Assembly (NCBI GenBank): GCA_964487355.1
Contig: CAZAPS010000015.1
Location: 1 to 35,837, forward strand
Source of the DNA: JAXGYX01 sp964487355
Lineage (GTDB): Bacteria; Bacillota; Clostridia; Saccharofermentanales; Fastidiosipilaceae
DNA length: 35,837 bases
Direction: 5' to 3'
The notes beneath the pieces are model-generated. The model ran no database searches. It had not been told where the DNA came from and saw only the letters and a list, made by a program, of their open reading frames with translations. Below are positions 15,998-23,269 of this stretch, one piece after another. How positions within the stretch are numbered: position 1 is the first letter of the stretch; each line of letters begins with the position of its first letter. The position numbers were made by a program, and so were the translations under genes.

Positions 15998-17490
15998 TCA
16001 TTACCCCCCAGTCCCGATGCATATTGCATGATCAACTCCTGATCAAATTCCTCACGTTTCAACTCACCGGTAATTCGTCCTCCGGATAAAACCAGGATCC
16101 GGTCACAAAGTCCCATCAACTCCACAATCTCCGACGAAATGATAATCACAGCTTTACCGGCCCGCACAAGCTCGCCGATCAACAGATAGATGTCCCGCTT
16201 GGCGCCGACATCAATTCCCCGGGTCGGCTCATCCATGATAATGATGTCCGGCTCCGTGAGCAGCCATTTCGCGATGACAACTTTCTGTTGATTGCCGCCC
16301 GAAAGGTTCGCCACCTGTTGATTGCGCGAAGGCGTTCTGATGTTCAGCTCATCGATGAACCGATCTGAAATTTCACTTTCAACCTTTTTGGACAAAATGC
16401 CATTCTTGAACAGCATGTCCAATCCGACCACCGTGATATTTTCTTTGACCGTTCCCAACAGGTTGAGTCCGGTAAATTTACGGTCCTCGGTTATCAGCGC
16501 CATCTTGTTTTTAATCGAATTCTTCTCACCTCGGATCACATGCGGTCGACCGTCGATCAGCACTTCTCCCCGAACGTGTTTTCTCATTCCGAAAAGAGAC
16601 TCGACCACCTCGCTGCGGCCGGCGCCGACCAGCCCGGCAAATCCCAGTATCTCACCCTTGCGAAGCTGAAAACTGACATTTTTAACCCGATCGGACCAGT
16701 TCAAGTCGCGCACCTGCAGTTTCACATCACCGATTTCGGCGTCCGCCTTCGGATAGACGTCGTGAATTTCACGGCCCACCATCATTTTGATCAGCCGCTC
16801 CTCGTCCAGATTTTTCGCCAGGTCACTGCCGATCATCAGGCCATCTCGCAGCACCGTGACGCGGTCACAGATTTCAAAGATCTCATCCATTTTATGTGAG
16901 ATATATAGAATCGCGACATCCTGGCTTTTCAGGCGCCGGATCTGGCGAAACAACGTCTCCACTTCCGCCTCGGTGATCGCCGAAGTCGGCTCATCCATGA
17001 TGACGATTTTCGCGCCAACTGAAATTGCCTTGACGATTTCCACCAACTGACTTTGCGCGACACTCAGCTCACGCATATCCATGGTCGGGTCAATCCGAAT
17101 CCCAATTTCATCGAAAATAGTCTGTGTCCGTCGCGCCATCTGTTTCTTGTCAACCAGACCCAACTTGTTATGGATCTCTCTGCCGACAAAGACATTTTCG
17201 TATACTTTCATGTCGAGGATCGGATTCATTTCCTGGTGAATCATCGACACCCCATGGTCCAGCGCCTCACGCGGATTTTTGAACGACACGCGTTCTCCAT
17301 TGAGCAGGATCTCTCCTTGATCCGCGCTGTATATCCCCATCAAAATTTTCATCAACGTCGATTTGCCCGCGCCGTTTTCTCCCATCAAGGCATGGACCTC
17401 TCCTGTGTTGAGCCGCAAATCGACATCCTGAAGCACTTTGACACCGGGAAACGATTTATAAATATGCTTCATTTCCAGAATGCATTTCAT
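15994..17490 (-). CDS. Sugar ABC transporter ATPase, tandem domains (RbsA type)
   Basis: A 498-residue protein with two ABC ATPase domains, typical of RbsA/MglA. The first half has Walker A GENGAGKST (about 38-46), signature LSVAQSQLVEI and Walker B IVIMDEPTS. The second half has a degenerate Walker A (GLVGAGRSE), signature LSGGNQQKV and Walker B IIIMDEPTRG. GGGAGG lies about 10 bases before the ATG. It heads the ATPase-permease-binding protein run. A hairpin terminator lies between it and the dehydrogenase gene, so it may also have its own promoter (a weak TAGAAT box is near 17535). Confidence 0.95.
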   Translation of the reverse strand: MKCILEMKHIYKSFPGVKVLQDVDLRLNTGEVHALMGENGAGKSTLMKILMGIYSADQGEILLNGERVSFKNPREALDHGVSMIHQEMNPILDMKVYENVFVGREIHNKLGLVDKKQMARRTQTIFDEIGIRIDPTMDMRELSVAQSQLVEIVKAISVGAKIVIMDEPTSAITEAEVETLFRQIRRLKSQDVAILYISHKMDEIFEICDRVTVLRDGLMIGSDLAKNLDEERLIKMMVGREIHDVYPKADAEIGDVKLQVRDLNWSDRVKNVSFQLRKGEILGFAGLVGAGRSEVVESLFGMRKHVRGEVLIDGRPHVIRGEKNSIKNKMALITEDRKFTGLNLLGTVKENITVVGLDMLFKNGILSKKVESEISDRFIDELNIRTPSRNQQVANLSGGNQQKVVIAKWLLTEPDIIIMDEPTRGIDVGAKRDIYLLIGELVRAGKAVIIISSEIVELMGLCDRILVLSGGRITGELKREEFDQELIMQYASGLGGNE

Positions 17491-17580
17491 AAACTCTTAC
17501 CTCCCTGATCTCACTTCACTACCAGTATTCTATCTCGTAATAAGTAATAATTCACGCTTTTTTTACTCACAGGTGTTCCA

Positions 17581-17620
17581 AAACAAATCCGCGACGGAAA
17601 TCTTTCCAACGCGGATTGTT
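17581..17620 (-). terminator. Terminator or attenuator between the 4HbD-type gene and the ABC genes
   Basis: AATCCGCG (17586-17593) pairs with CGCGGATT (17610-17617) and GGAA with TTCC inside. On the minus strand it is followed by TGTTTTGG, a modest T run. The stem core ATCCGCG is shared with the terminators at 5-34 and 13849-13884. The weak T run may let part of the transcripts read into the transporter genes. Confidence 0.7.
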
Positions 17621-17722
17621 TGGTGATAAATCAGATTGACGGAGCAAAGCCGTCCAAGCTCCGGCTGTCAGCGCCTTCGCTGTTCCGGTTCAAGACTGTT
17701 CTGCCATGGTCATCGAGACTCC

Positions 17723-18862
17723 TCAGCTATTCGACGCTGACGCGTACGCCTGCTGATAGATCGCCAGCATGTCTTCGACGGTCAGTTCACAATAGTTGTT
17801 GACCAGTAGCCGCTGCTGACTGTCCATGACCGACTGCGCAAAGCCTGCCAACTCCTCTTCCTTGACGCCGAATTCATGTAGCGGCTTACGCGACAGCACC
17901 TCGTCCATCAATGCGTACAAGGCGTCCAGCGCCTCTTCCGGTTGGCAATCCAGGTCCACCGCCAACAGTTTTTCCAGATCCTGTAGTTTACCGACCGCCT
18001 GTTTCTCTTTATATTTACGCATGACATCGGCGAACATCAGTTGATTCGCCTGGCCGTGCGGCACTTTATACTGTGTGCCCAATGGATAGCTCAACGCATG
18101 GACAGCCGCGCAGCCCGCGTTGCCAAACGCGATGCCCGCATAGGCGGAAGCCCAAAGATATTCAGCCGCGTTGTCTTTCCAGGCGTCTTCTCCACCGGCG
18201 GCGACGGCGGCTTTCCAGCCGTTCACCAACATACCGATCGCCTTGACTGAAAACATCTCAGACAATGGAGAGGCTTTTGGACTCAGATAAGATTCAATGG
18301 CGTGGACCAACGCGTCAATCGAGCTTGTCGCGAACACCGGGTAAGGCAATGTCATCAGCATTTCGCTGATCAACACCGCTTTGTCGGCATACATGTTTTC
18401 ATGAAGGATCGCCAGTTTGATGCCGAGCTTTAAGCGGCTGAAAATGGCGATATTGGTGACCTCCGAACCCGTGCCGCAGGTGGTCGGAACGATAAATAGC
18501 GGATGCATCTTCTCGAGGTCGGCCATCCGTGCGTACAGCGCGTCGCTGTCATCGCCCGGGTTGGCCACGACCAGCGCTTTGGCGATGTCGATGATCGTGC
18601 CACCGCCGACCGCGATCAGGCGATCAAAATCCAGTTTGCCCAGTTCCGCCAAAATCGCGTCCAGCATGGCGTCGGTGGGCTCACCCACACCAAACTGTTC
18701 CTGAAACAGAGTCTGACAGCCAAGATCACAATTCTTTATCACCGGATCAAAGATGTATTCATTCGTGAAAATCAGATCGCGTTCGGTTAGATTCACGAGT
18801 GACGCGAATTCCGCGAACGTATCATAAAATTCGATGGTCGGTACAATTCTGAACGATTTCAT
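17723..18862 (-). CDS. 4hbD: Iron-containing alcohol dehydrogenase, 4-hydroxybutyrate dehydrogenase type
   Basis: A 379-residue group III Fe-dependent alcohol dehydrogenase. The NAD(P)-binding motif is AVGGGTIIDIAKAL (about 84-97), the PTTCGTGSEVTN motif is near 128, and the metal ligands lie in SSIDALVHAIESY (Asp, His) and AVHALSYPLG...VPHGQAN (two His). The N-terminus FYDTFAEFASLV and C-terminus LLVNNYCELTVEDM resemble, from memory, Clostridium kluyveri 4-hydroxybutyrate dehydrogenase, which interconverts 4-hydroxybutyrate and succinate semialdehyde. AAGGAG lies 7 bases before the ATG. The promoter carries two GntR operators. No other 4-hydroxybutyrate pathway gene is in the window, so a different alcohol or aldehyde related to the transported sugar is possible. 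Confidence 0.85.
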   Translation of the reverse strand: MKSFRIVPTIEFYDTFAEFASLVNLTERDLIFTNEYIFDPVIKNCDLGCQTLFQEQFGVGEPTDAMLDAILAELGKLDFDRLIAVGGGTIIDIAKALVVANPGDDSDALYARMADLEKMHPLFIVPTTCGTGSEVTNIAIFSRLKLGIKLAILHENMYADKAVLISEMLMTLPYPVFATSSIDALVHAIESYLSPKASPLSEMFSVKAIGMLVNGWKAAVAAGGEDAWKDNAAEYLWASAYAGIAFGNAGCAAVHALSYPLGTQYKVPHGQANQLMFADVMRKYKEKQAVGKLQDLEKLLAVDLDCQPEEALDALYALMDEVLSRKPLHEFGVKEEELAGFAQSVMDSQQRLLVNNYCELTVEDMLAIYQQAYASASNS

Positions 18863-18939
18863 GCATTTTCTCCTTAGTCTTTTAATGAAAACTCACTTTG
18901 TCGATCCGCCGGCAAGCGTTTTCGTACAATCTAATACTA

Positions 18940-18968
18940 ATTATACAGATCAAATCGCTCATTGTATA
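18940..18968 (-). promoter_or_regulatory. Promoter of the 4HbD-type dehydrogenase gene
   Basis: On the minus strand -10 TATAAT (18940-18945), 17-base spacer and -35 TATACA (18963-18968, 4 of 6 consensus). The -35 box lies inside the proximal TTGTATACAA operator, so a bound regulator would block polymerase. Confidence 0.72.
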
Positions 18969-18991
18969 CAAACATTTTAATTGTATACAAT
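18961..18991. promoter_or_regulatory. Tandem operators TTGTATACAA (copies 2 and 3)
   Basis: Two perfect 10-bp palindromes at 18962-18971 and 18981-18990, centres 19 bp apart (about two helical turns), over and upstream of the -35 box. The distal copy is a full 12-bp ATTGTATACAAT like the one at 13830-13841. Confidence 0.75.
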
Positions 18992-19001
18992 TTCGTCATT
19001 G

Positions 19002-20180
19002 TCAGCCTTGACCAAACGCGTTTTTCAGCCCATCAAGCGCCCGGCGCAGCGTGTCCTTGGGGCAGGCCAGGTTGAAGCGTTGGAAGCCGGCGCCGGATGG
19101 CCCGAACATCTCTCCGCCGTCCAGCCATAATTTCGCGTCGCGCACAATGGTTTGTTCCAGTTCTCGCGCGGTCAGACCGGCCGGTCTCATGTCAACCCAG
19201 GCGAGATAGGTGCCTTGAAGCTCGACAGCGCGCATTGGTAGATTCTCATGTTGAATGAAATCGACCAACAATCGGTAGTTGGCATGCACATAATCGAGCA
19301 GATTCGCCAGCCAGTCCGCTCCATGGCGATAGGCGGCGACACAGGCGGTCAGTCCAAAGACATTGGGCTCATCATATCCGGTCCGGTATAAATTTCGCTT
19401 GACCGCGCGGCGCGTCTCAGAGTTGGAGATGAAGAGGTTCGATAGTTGCAGTCCGGCCAGGTTAAATGTCTTCGATGGAGAGGTGCAGGTGATCGTGATG
19501 TCCTCGAACGTCGGATCAAGCGAGGCGAACACATGGTGGCGGCGCGAACCAAAGACGAAATCCATGTGGATTTCATCGGAGATGACAGGCACCCCATAGC
19601 GGACGGCCAACTCTCCAAATCTTCTCAGTTCAGCCTCGGTCCACACTCTGCCAACCGGATTGTGTGGCGAGCAAAGGATCACCAGCCTCACATCGTTTGA
19701 GGCGAACTGCTTTTCGAGGTCCTCATAATCCATCTCGTAATGGCCATCGCTCTCGATCAACTCGTTGATCAACAGCTTTCTGCCGTTGGCCTCGATCATC
19801 TTGCGAAACGGATAGTAAACCGGCTCTTGGATCAACACGCCATCACCGGGCCGCGTCAGCGCCTGAATAACCTGGGCGACCCCGAAGACCGCTCCCGGAA
19901 CCTTGACGATCCACTCCTCCCGCACATGGTATTGAAACCTAGGCTCAAACCAGCCGTTCAGCACATCCACGTAGTCATGGCCGGGCAAGGTATAGCCAAA
20001 GATTCCGTGCCGCACCCGCTCATCAAGCGCGTCGAGCACCTCCGGACAGGTCGGAAAATCCATATCGGCGACCCACATCGGCAAGACATCCGTCGGATAG
20101 CCAAACGCCTCTTTGAAATCGTACTTCAAACTGCCCGTGCCCATGCGGTCCACGATTTTATCAAATCGACTCGTTCCCAT
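19002..20180 (-). CDS. patB: PatB/MalY-family PLP-dependent C-S lyase or aminotransferase
   Basis: A 392-residue fold-type I aminotransferase-like enzyme. PMWVADMDFP and the Tyr of GIFGYT are family hallmarks. SPHNPVGRVW forms the carboxylate site, and TSPSKTFNLAGLQ carries the PLP-binding Lys near residue 235. Characterised members are cystathionine beta-lyases / cysteine desulfhydrases or act as regulators. The start at 20180 is preferred (AGGA about 10 bases upstream, the family begins shortly before FDKIVDR). It overlaps trmB by 20 bases, so the two are likely co-transcribed. The earlier in-frame start at 20252 lies deep in trmB. Confidence 0.92.
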   Translation of the reverse strand: MGTSRFDKIVDRMGTGSLKYDFKEAFGYPTDVLPMWVADMDFPTCPEVLDALDERVRHGIFGYTLPGHDYVDVLNGWFEPRFQYHVREEWIVKVPGAVFGVAQVIQALTRPGDGVLIQEPVYYPFRKMIEANGRKLLINELIESDGHYEMDYEDLEKQFASNDVRLVILCSPHNPVGRVWTEAELRRFGELAVRYGVPVISDEIHMDFVFGSRRHHVFASLDPTFEDITITCTSPSKTFNLAGLQLSNLFISNSETRRAVKRNLYRTGYDEPNVFGLTACVAAYRHGADWLANLLDYVHANYRLLVDFIQHENLPMRAVELQGTYLAWVDMRPAGLTARELEQTIVRDAKLWLDGGEMFGPSGAGFQRFNLACPKDTLRRALDGLKNAFGQG

Positions 20181-20892
20181 CACGCTTTGTCCTGCCTTTC
20201 TCATCAACACTGTCCACCGGCACCGCGAAATCACGCCACGGAACCTGTTCATCGGGAAGCTTGGACGCGCGGATCATCTTGATCGGCACCCCCCGGCCTC
20301 TCCATTTCGCCTCATAGTCACTAATGATTCCATCCGGATCATCCGCCAACGCGAGATCCTCCGTCTTAAAGGTGACTTCAAAACCGCTCGCCGCGAGATA
20401 ATCCAAAGAATCGATATATAAGTCGTGATCATCTGTCTTTATACATATCTGCGCCCCGTCACGTAGAAAATCACGATACTGCAGCAACTGACGCGGGTGT
20501 GTGAGCCGCCTTTTTTGATGCCGCGGCTTCGGCCACGGGTTACAAAAATAAATATGAATCTGATCGATTCGGTCAGCGGCGCCAAAAACCGTCCTGATGT
20601 CACGGATATCCGTGACCACAACCCTTACATTGGTCAGTCCGCTTTCATTCAATTTGCGCACACCGCGCACCAGCGCCTCCGGCACAATGTCCACACCGAT
20701 AAAATTAATATCAGGATGACGGGCGGCCATCTCCAAAAGATATTTCATCCGTCCGCAGCCCAATTCCAAATTAATCGGACAATCCGTCTCGAACAGCCCC
20801 CGCCAAGCGCCGCGATGAGTCCGACCATCAAAGATCACATACGAAGAGCGCTCCATCTCAGGAACCGCCCACCATTTTTTTCTCAAACGCAC
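20161..20892 (-). CDS. trmB: tRNA (guanine-N7-)-methyltransferase TrmB
   Basis: A SAM-dependent methyltransferase making m7G46 in tRNA. NLELGCGRMKYLLEMA is the SAM-binding motif I (near residue 44), followed by NFIGVDI, and IYFCNPWPKPRHQKRRLTHP is the TrmB signature. The chosen start is GTG at 20892, with AAGGAG 7 bases upstream and the family N-terminus xRLRKKWWAVPE. The ATG at 20946 would lie upstream of the predicted transcription start. The length is 243 residues (family about 210-240). It has its own promoter. Confidence 0.95.
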   Translation of the reverse strand: MRLRKKWWAVPEMERSSYVIFDGRTHRGAWRGLFETDCPINLELGCGRMKYLLEMAARHPDINFIGVDIVPEALVRGVRKLNESGLTNVRVVVTDIRDIRTVFGAADRIDQIHIYFCNPWPKPRHQKRRLTHPRQLLQYRDFLRDGAQICIKTDDHDLYIDSLDYLAASGFEVTFKTEDLALADDPDGIISDYEAKWRGRGVPIKMIRASKLPDEQVPWRDFAVPVDSVDEKGRTKRDGNESI

Positions 20893-20916
20893 GAAGCCAC
20901 TCCTTTCCGTTGATCT

Positions 20917-20945
20917 ATCATACCGCAGAGCAAAATATTTGTGCA
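20917..20945 (-). promoter_or_regulatory. Promoter of trmB-patB
   Basis: On the minus strand -35 TGCACA (20940-20945), 17-base spacer and -10 TATGAT (20917-20922). This predicts a short leader of about 18 bases to the GTG at 20892 and supports that start. Confidence 0.6.
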
Positions 20946-20997
20946 TAATCCTATAAAAGCCGGTCGCTCTTAAGTTTTAAATTGTATCGCTTTCTCC

Positions 20998-21027
20998 TTG
21001 TGGTTGGCGGAAATCACTGAGTATAAT
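20998..21027 (+). promoter_or_regulatory. Promoter of the condensation-domain cassette
   Basis: -35 TTGTGG (20998-21003), 18-base spacer and perfect -10 TATAAT (21022-21027). The predicted start is near 21034, giving a leader of about 47 bases to the ATG at 21081. Confidence 0.6.
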
Positions 21028-21080
21028 GTTGGTAACACTTGTTTTGAAATGACACCATAAAGGACAAGACGGAGGATACC

Positions 21081-22505
21081 ATGTCACAACCGTCCGACTA
21101 CCCTCATGAGCTATTTCCACTCGCCCAGGCACAAGTGCGCGAATGGGATCACGACACCAACCCGCAACTTTACCCAAACAAAAACATCGGCGCCGCGGTC
21201 ATCTTTCCGTTCACCGTGGACTACAACCTTTTACAGACCGCGCTTAATCACTTGATTCGAGTGAACGAAGGACTCCGATTGCAGTTTACCTTGCGCCCCG
21301 AACAAGCTTCCGCGGATGACGATTTGTCCGACTCTTCAGATGAGCCGAACCTGACACCGATGCAATTTGTCACACCCTATCAGCCCATGCGTCTTCCACT
21401 GATGGATTTCAGCGCGGCGACCAACCCGCGGGAAGCGTTTGATCACTGGTTTGACGCCGTCTTTCAACAGACGTTCCATTTAATCGAGCAGCCGATGTAT
21501 GAGTTCTACTATGTTCGCATAGATGACGAGCATACAGGCGTGCTGGCGAAATTTCATCACATCATTAGTGACGGCTACTCCATCAGCCTGCTGCTGCACT
21601 CGTTGCTTGATTGCTATCGAACCCTCGCCGGCGGTGGTGAGTTGAGCGGCGAACTGATGCCGAGCTTCATCGACTACGTGTTGAGAGAACAACGTTATTT
21701 GAACAGCAACAAATGCAAGCGGGACAAAGAATATTGGCTGGAGCAGTTTTACGATCTGAACAAAGTCGATCCCCACTACCTGTACAAACATCCGGGATTC
21801 ATGAAAATCCGCCGGGAAGTCCATCGCTTTGACGAGGATAAGTCCGAGCGTCTGCTTCGCTATCTGCACGAAAACAAATTGAGCCTGAATGGTTTTTTCA
21901 TCGCCGCGATGGCGATCTACCACGCCGGCCGGATCGGAGGTCTGCGTGCGCTGATCGGCACGATCATTTTCAATCGCCCGACCAAGGATGACAAGAGCAC
22001 AATCGGACAGTACATCAGCACGATCGTCTCCCGCGTCAGAGTCAATCCACGGTTGACCGCCGCCGAGCAGCTGCGCAAGATGGACGAGGATTTGATGGTG
22101 GATTTATTTCACCAAAAGTATCCGTACAATCGCACAAAGGATGACCTTGATTTGGAGCAAATGGGTTACACCGGTCTGTTCCGCTACAACGTCAATTGCT
22201 ACACGGTCAACTATCTGGACAAGCAGACCCCGCTGGTCTCAATGAATGTGCCCGGCTGTGAGGTCAAGGGTTCTTTCACTTCCTATTCAAATAACTCTTG
22301 CCAGTTGATCATCAATGAAGACGAGAACCATGTGCTGATTATGAACACCGACTATAAAATCGAAGAGTACAGCCAGGCGTTCATCCAATCGATGCATCAA
22401 GGCATCGAAGATCTGGCGATGGCCATCTGCGACGACGACAAGCAGACCCTGGCGTCATTGATGGATCAACTTTCGTATCCGGCGTCCGCCGATCCATTGG
22501 CTTAA
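21081..22505 (+). CDS. Stand-alone NRPS-type condensation domain enzyme
   Basis: A 474-residue single-domain protein with the core motifs of non-ribosomal peptide condensation domains in order. C1-like PLAQAQVREW is at 13-22 and C2-like RVNEGLRLQF at 60-69. The catalytic C3 HHIISDG (HHxxxDG, His159-His160, Asp164-Gly165) is intact, followed by FIDYVLREQ (C4), a C5-type NRP...IGQYISTIVSRVRV, and C6 FHQKYPYN. It should catalyse amide or ester bond formation between an acyl-S-carrier donor and a free acceptor. GGAGG lies 7 bases before the ATG. It is first in a compact plus-strand cassette followed by ACP, PPTase and acyl-AMP ligase. No adenylation or thioesterase domain is fused. The product is unknown. 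Confidence 0.92.
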   Translation: MSQPSDYPHELFPLAQAQVREWDHDTNPQLYPNKNIGAAVIFPFTVDYNLLQTALNHLIRVNEGLRLQFTLRPEQASADDDLSDSSDEPNLTPMQFVTPYQPMRLPLMDFSAATNPREAFDHWFDAVFQQTFHLIEQPMYEFYYVRIDDEHTGVLAKFHHIISDGYSISLLLHSLLDCYRTLAGGGELSGELMPSFIDYVLREQRYLNSNKCKRDKEYWLEQFYDLNKVDPHYLYKHPGFMKIRREVHRFDEDKSERLLRYLHENKLSLNGFFIAAMAIYHAGRIGGLRALIGTIIFNRPTKDDKSTIGQYISTIVSRVRVNPRLTAAEQLRKMDEDLMVDLFHQKYPYNRTKDDLDLEQMGYTGLFRYNVNCYTVNYLDKQTPLVSMNVPGCEVKGSFTSYSNNSCQLIINEDENHVLIMNTDYKIEEYSQAFIQSMHQGIEDLAMAICDDDKQTLASLMDQLSYPASADPLA

Positions 22506-22533
22506 TTTTGTATCACGCATAAAGGGGAACATT

Positions 22534-22785
22534 ATGACGAATGAGGAAATCTTAAAAATCATGCAGGAAATCATCGAATCCTACGTCGATCTGGATGACG
22601 TGGAGATCACGCCGAACATCAAACTACAGGAGGACCTAAAGCTGAACTCTTATGATTTCATGAGCGTCATCGGCGATCTTGAAGAAGAGCTGGACGTTGA
22701 GGTCGAAGAACGTGAAATCATGAATATCGTGACCTTGCAGGACGCTTTGGATTATTTCGGTGATCTGGTCAGCGCCAACGCCTGA
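22534..22785 (+). CDS. Acyl carrier protein
   Basis: An 83-residue acidic helical carrier. The phosphopantetheine attachment Ser39 lies in DLKLNSYDFMSVI (usual form DSxxxV; the Asp before Ser is Asn here). The Asp/Glu-rich helices (DDVEIT, GDLEEELDVEVEE) are typical of ACP/PCP docking surfaces. AAGGGG lies about 7 bases upstream. It starts 28 bases after the condensation gene and its end overlaps the PPTase reading frame. It is most likely the dedicated carrier of the cassette rather than the fatty-acid AcpP, since no fab genes are nearby. Confidence 0.92.
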   Translation: MTNEEILKIMQEIIESYVDLDDVEITPNIKLQEDLKLNSYDFMSVIGDLEEELDVEVEEREIMNIVTLQDALDYFGDLVSANA

Positions 22786-23182
22786 GCGGCTCGGCGTCGG
22801 CATCGACATCGAACAGGTTCGCCCATTCAACGCTCGTACGGCCGTCCGTTTTTTCAGTTTGGACGAAAGGGAACAACTGTCACAGACAGCCGCGCGCCAA
22901 CGAGACCTGTTCTGCTGGCGCGTCTGGACCCTCAAGGAATGCTATGGGAAGGCATTGGGCGTCGGGCTTGGCTACAAGCTTAGAGAGACAAGTTTCGAAC
23001 TGACGGACACCAAGGTCATCACAACCGTTGAACCTCAATTTTCTTTCACCCAATACATTTTGACCGATGAACGCGGACAATTTGTCATCAGCCTCTGCCA
23101 TCCGACACAGACGGATCAGGCGGGCGACGACAACCGCGTCATCCATCTGACCACGACTCAATTTGAATGGTCATGTGAATAA
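22760..23182 (+). CDS. Half-size Sfp-type 4'-phosphopantetheinyl transferase
   Basis: A 140-residue protein matching only the C-terminal half of Sfp-type PPTases (ACPS domain). GVGIDIEQVRP carries the Mg2+ ligands Asp16 and Glu18, and WTLKECYGKALGVGL carries Glu60 and the Lys of the WxxKExxxK motif. It would convert the apo-ACP to holo form with CoA. The frame is closed by a TGA at 22730, so no N-terminal half (present in about 230-residue Sfp proteins) is encoded. The best start is GTG at 22760, 26 bases inside the ACP gene, with no good Shine-Dalgarno, suggesting translational coupling. It could be a functional single-domain (AcpS-like, presumably oligomeric) enzyme or a truncated one. The intact catalytic residues favour function. 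Confidence 0.82.
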   Translation: MIWSAPTPERLGVGIDIEQVRPFNARTAVRFFSLDEREQLSQTAARQRDLFCWRVWTLKECYGKALGVGLGYKLRETSFELTDTKVITTVEPQFSFTQYILTDERGQFVISLCHPTQTDQAGDDNRVIHLTTTQFEWSCE

Positions 23183-23269
23183 CGACCATTCTCAATGGCT
23201 GATCTCATACGAAGGTCCACGTCGCGATCAACGCGGCCGTGGCCGGAACATCAGGAGGACACTGAAACT

